DNA of 64,000 nucleotides from Gossypium raimondii (Eukaryota; Streptophyta; Magnoliopsida; Malvales; Malvaceae). The stretch's first letter is position 1, and every line of letters begins with the position of its first letter. The DNA lies in contig NC_068577.1 of assembly GCF_025698545.1 (NCBI RefSeq), forward strand, positions 372,001 through 436,000, read 5' to 3'. Positions 61,865 through 64,000 of this stretch are shown here, in pieces. The translations under genes were made by a program, and so were the position numbers. Under the pieces are notes generated by a model. The model was not told the origin of the DNA. It did no database searches and saw only the letters and a list, made by a program, of their open reading frames with translations.

Positions 61865-63594
61865 TTAAGAAACCTGGTGAATGCATATATGCCATTGACC
61901 ATTAATCCTCTCAAACACATTTATTACAAACTGCGAAAACCAATTGCTACCTTTTGTTGTCTTGACAGATTCCACGCACGTAACATACCCAAAATCTCCT
62001 CTAACATGAACTCGAACATTTTTCAGCTTTATCTCTAGTGGAAAGTCGAAGTTCATCCACACAATTTTCCAGCTTTTCATTATGGAATCATAACCAGATA
62101 TCCCATTTCCCCCTGGGTGTACACAACAAACATCATCTCCTTTCACCCAAAGGTTTTGCATCATGGCTAGATCCCCTCTCCTAAAAGCATCATAAAACCC
62201 AAAATTTGCTATCAGTACCAAAGCCTTACTATCCTCATGTAGGACTCGAAGATCATCCTTGATTTTTGCTGCTTCAGCATAGTTTTCTTCCTCGACGGTA
62301 ATCTGCAGCTCCCTTTGTAAGGTTTGTTCATCCAACATGATGCTTTCAGCATTTCGGTTACCCTCGATGTCATCACCTTTGGCTTGACAAGGCACCAACA
62401 ATAGCATATGTGGATTTTGTTTGATGGGTACTGCACTAAATTAATTAGCAATTAGATAAGCTGGATTTGGCACATATGATGAATCTATATTAAGATAAGT
62501 TGCAAAGACAAGAAACTTACAAGAGGTATTCCATTTCCCGAATTGTAGTGTCACTACCCCAGTAAAAACTCGGTCTTGTTTCCTCTTGAAGCCTTCCTCA
62601 TTGTTTAGTTTCTCTTGGATAAAACTAGGTCCAATCAAAAGGGTGTCTATGCATATTTCTTCATTTAATAGTTTGGAAAAAAGATCATTTCTTAAAGATC
62701 TCATCTCTTGCTTTTCTGTATTCTCACTAACATTTTGATGAAAATCATTACAATCTCCGGACTTCGGAGAGACTTCATTATGTACATCACCAACAAGGGG
62801 AGTTTTGGTACCTATTCCCCAAAGTCCAATTGCACGACAGTCTGTTCGCTCAATCAGCCTCAAAATCGTGTTTTTCTGATAATCCAATCCAACCAGTTCC
62901 TCAGAAGCACTTTTAAATCTGCTATTTGTCAACTTTTCTGTGACATATTCAATGATATCCTTGATATATTCGGCTTCGGGTCTAGCAGATAATAAAGAAA
63001 GAAAATGGTAAGATGACAGCTTGTAAGTTTGAAAGGTACTTATAGACAAGGTGTAGATTTCATGAAATCTAATACAAAGACAAATATAAGAAGAGAAAAA
63101 AATATAGTTACCTACCTATCAAATCTTCCACCATCTATATGCCAACCTTTTAATTTACCGACTTCAGCAAAAGCAGCTTTCCATCGCTTCACTTCATCAA
63201 CTAACCTCTTTGATTCATGCTCTTCAAAGGATATCTGAAAGCTCCCACCAATATTTCGCACATGGGAAGGATCAACATGGTAAAAGATGGGAAGAACAAT
63301 TTGCCCTTGAGTGTTCTTGCGGTCTATGATGTCAGAAACTTCAGCCAGGCATGATTTTGAAGAAGCATAGTTTACGGATAAAACGATAATTGAGAGATTT
63401 GAGGCTGCAATAGCTTGAGAAAGTGCTTTTGAAAGTAGCTCTCCTTTTTCCAGTTTTTCTTCATCGAAGAAGACATTCACTCCCATGTCTTTCAAAGCTT
63501 TGAGTAGATGACTGGTGAAGTTAAGGCGCGTGTCTTCACCTCTGAATCTCAAGAAAACTTGATGCTTGGTTTGACGAGAAGAAGAAGAAGCCAT
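61865..63594 (-). CDS. Chimeric TIR - truncated NB - UVR - SnoaL/NTF2-like protein
   Basis: There are three coding exons on the minus strand: 63594-63116, 62981-62521 and 62430-61865, with GT..AG borders and a continuous frame giving 501 aa. Residues 10-155 are a plant TIR domain (VFLRFRGEDTR, VDPSHVR; the likely NADase Glu is E85 in SCLAEV). Residues 160-287 resemble the start of an NB-ARC domain, but the P-loop is degraded (GLWGIGTKTP instead of GGIGKTT) and the domain stops before kinase-2. From about residue 297 the sequence changes to that of a chloroplast UVR/NTF2-type protein: GVVTLQFGKWNTS, a UVR motif (about 350-382) and a SnoaL-like fold (about 385-499, CVHPGGNGISGYD). There is no LRR. 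The switch lies inside exon 2, so it is a genomic fusion and not two neighbouring genes. An intact frame suggests it may be expressed. Confidence 0.8.
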
Positions 63595-63726
63595 AAAGAA
63601 AGAGTATTCAAACAAAATAACCTAAGGATTTTGTGAAGAGAAAAATAAAAAGAGCAAAACATACTAAGGATGGTTTTCTTGGCTTGATTTCTTCAAGTAT
63701 TCTACAATAGAAAAGTTTAAAATACC
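63595..63726. other. Upstream region of the chimeric gene
   Basis: This short AT-rich leader and promoter stretch lies before the ATG. No clear TATA box was found. Confidence 0.4.
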
Positions 63727-64000
63727 TGTAAGGCCCAAAATCTGCCCGGGCCCAAAATAAAACCAAAAATGATAAAAGACAGTGGGCTCAAGTGGCCCAA
63801 ATACAAAATTAACCCTAGCCTAGTCCAAAACCCTAGGGCGCCGCATGCTGCTACCCCAGCCCAAGCCCCAGCACCGCACATGGCCTCCTCACGTGCCCTT
63901 CGCGCATCCGCACGCCACTATCACGCCCGTCTGACACCTGCAAAAAAATGAATGCAACAATAGAGAAGTGTGCGAGCAACAGTAGCAATAAATGGCAAAA
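63727..64000 (+). mobile_element. Start of an LTR-like element, cut by the window edge, fossil
   Basis: TGTAAGGCCCAAAATCTGCC is a typical LTR start in this kind of genome. GC content is high (GGCGCCGCATG.., CCCCAGCCCAAGCCC), unlike the surroundings. A related fragment sits in ZIP intron 2. The family (perhaps Ty3/gypsy) and completeness cannot be judged from this piece. Confidence 0.4.

Noticed and set aside
63769-63951. Ala/His-rich frame at the window end
   Set aside because: It falls in the GC-rich start of an LTR-like element and has no domain.

Overview
This window is nuclear DNA from a dicot plant. Introns are AT-rich with GT..AG borders, gene families are plant-specific (SINA ligases, DUF538, ZIP, 8-cysteine proteins, class III peroxidase, LBD, TIR-NB), and small transposons are dense. 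The repeat types and gene versions look like those of cotton relatives (Malvaceae, probably Gossypium). The genus is an inference and was not tested.

Layout. 1-3.8 kb: a SINA-type RING E3 ligase gene on the minus strand. 4-9.7 kb: intergenic DNA with MITEs. 9.8-12.6 kb: a secreted DUF538 gene. 14.7-16.8 kb: a ZIP metal-transporter gene interrupted by two one-base shifts. 17.1 kb: tRNA-Arg(ACG). 17.4-22.2 kb: two divergent copies of a secreted 8-cysteine protein gene. 23 kb: a small membrane-protein gene. 23.8-30.3 kb: repeats, including a nested hAT-type MITE with perfect 8-bp target duplications. 30.3-33.0 kb: a second SINA gene whose coding exons have exactly the same lengths as those of the first. 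38.0-40.7 kb: an intact class III peroxidase gene with a 612-bp MITE wedged between its TATA box and its ATG. 43.3-44.4 kb: an LBD15-like transcription-factor gene. 50.9-51.5 kb: a DUF688-like gene. 54.3-56.7 kb: an HMG-box gene. 57.6-61.3 kb: a roughly 3-kb Ty3/gypsy LTR followed directly by a Ty1/copia pol fragment. 61.9-63.6 kb: a chimeric minus-strand gene joining a TIR domain and a cut-off NB domain to a UVR motif plus a SnoaL/NTF2-like domain.

The genes do not form a pathway; this is ordinary plant gene order with local duplications (the two SINA genes and the two 8-cysteine genes). The strongest candidate for something undescribed is the TIR/NB-UVR-SnoaL chimera. It has one continuous frame over three exons, and its fusion point lies inside an exon. 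Next are the MITE that now forms the 5' leader of the peroxidase gene, and a tRNA-headed SINE family with about ten copies here. All exon models come from reading splice sites and frames by eye, without transcript data.
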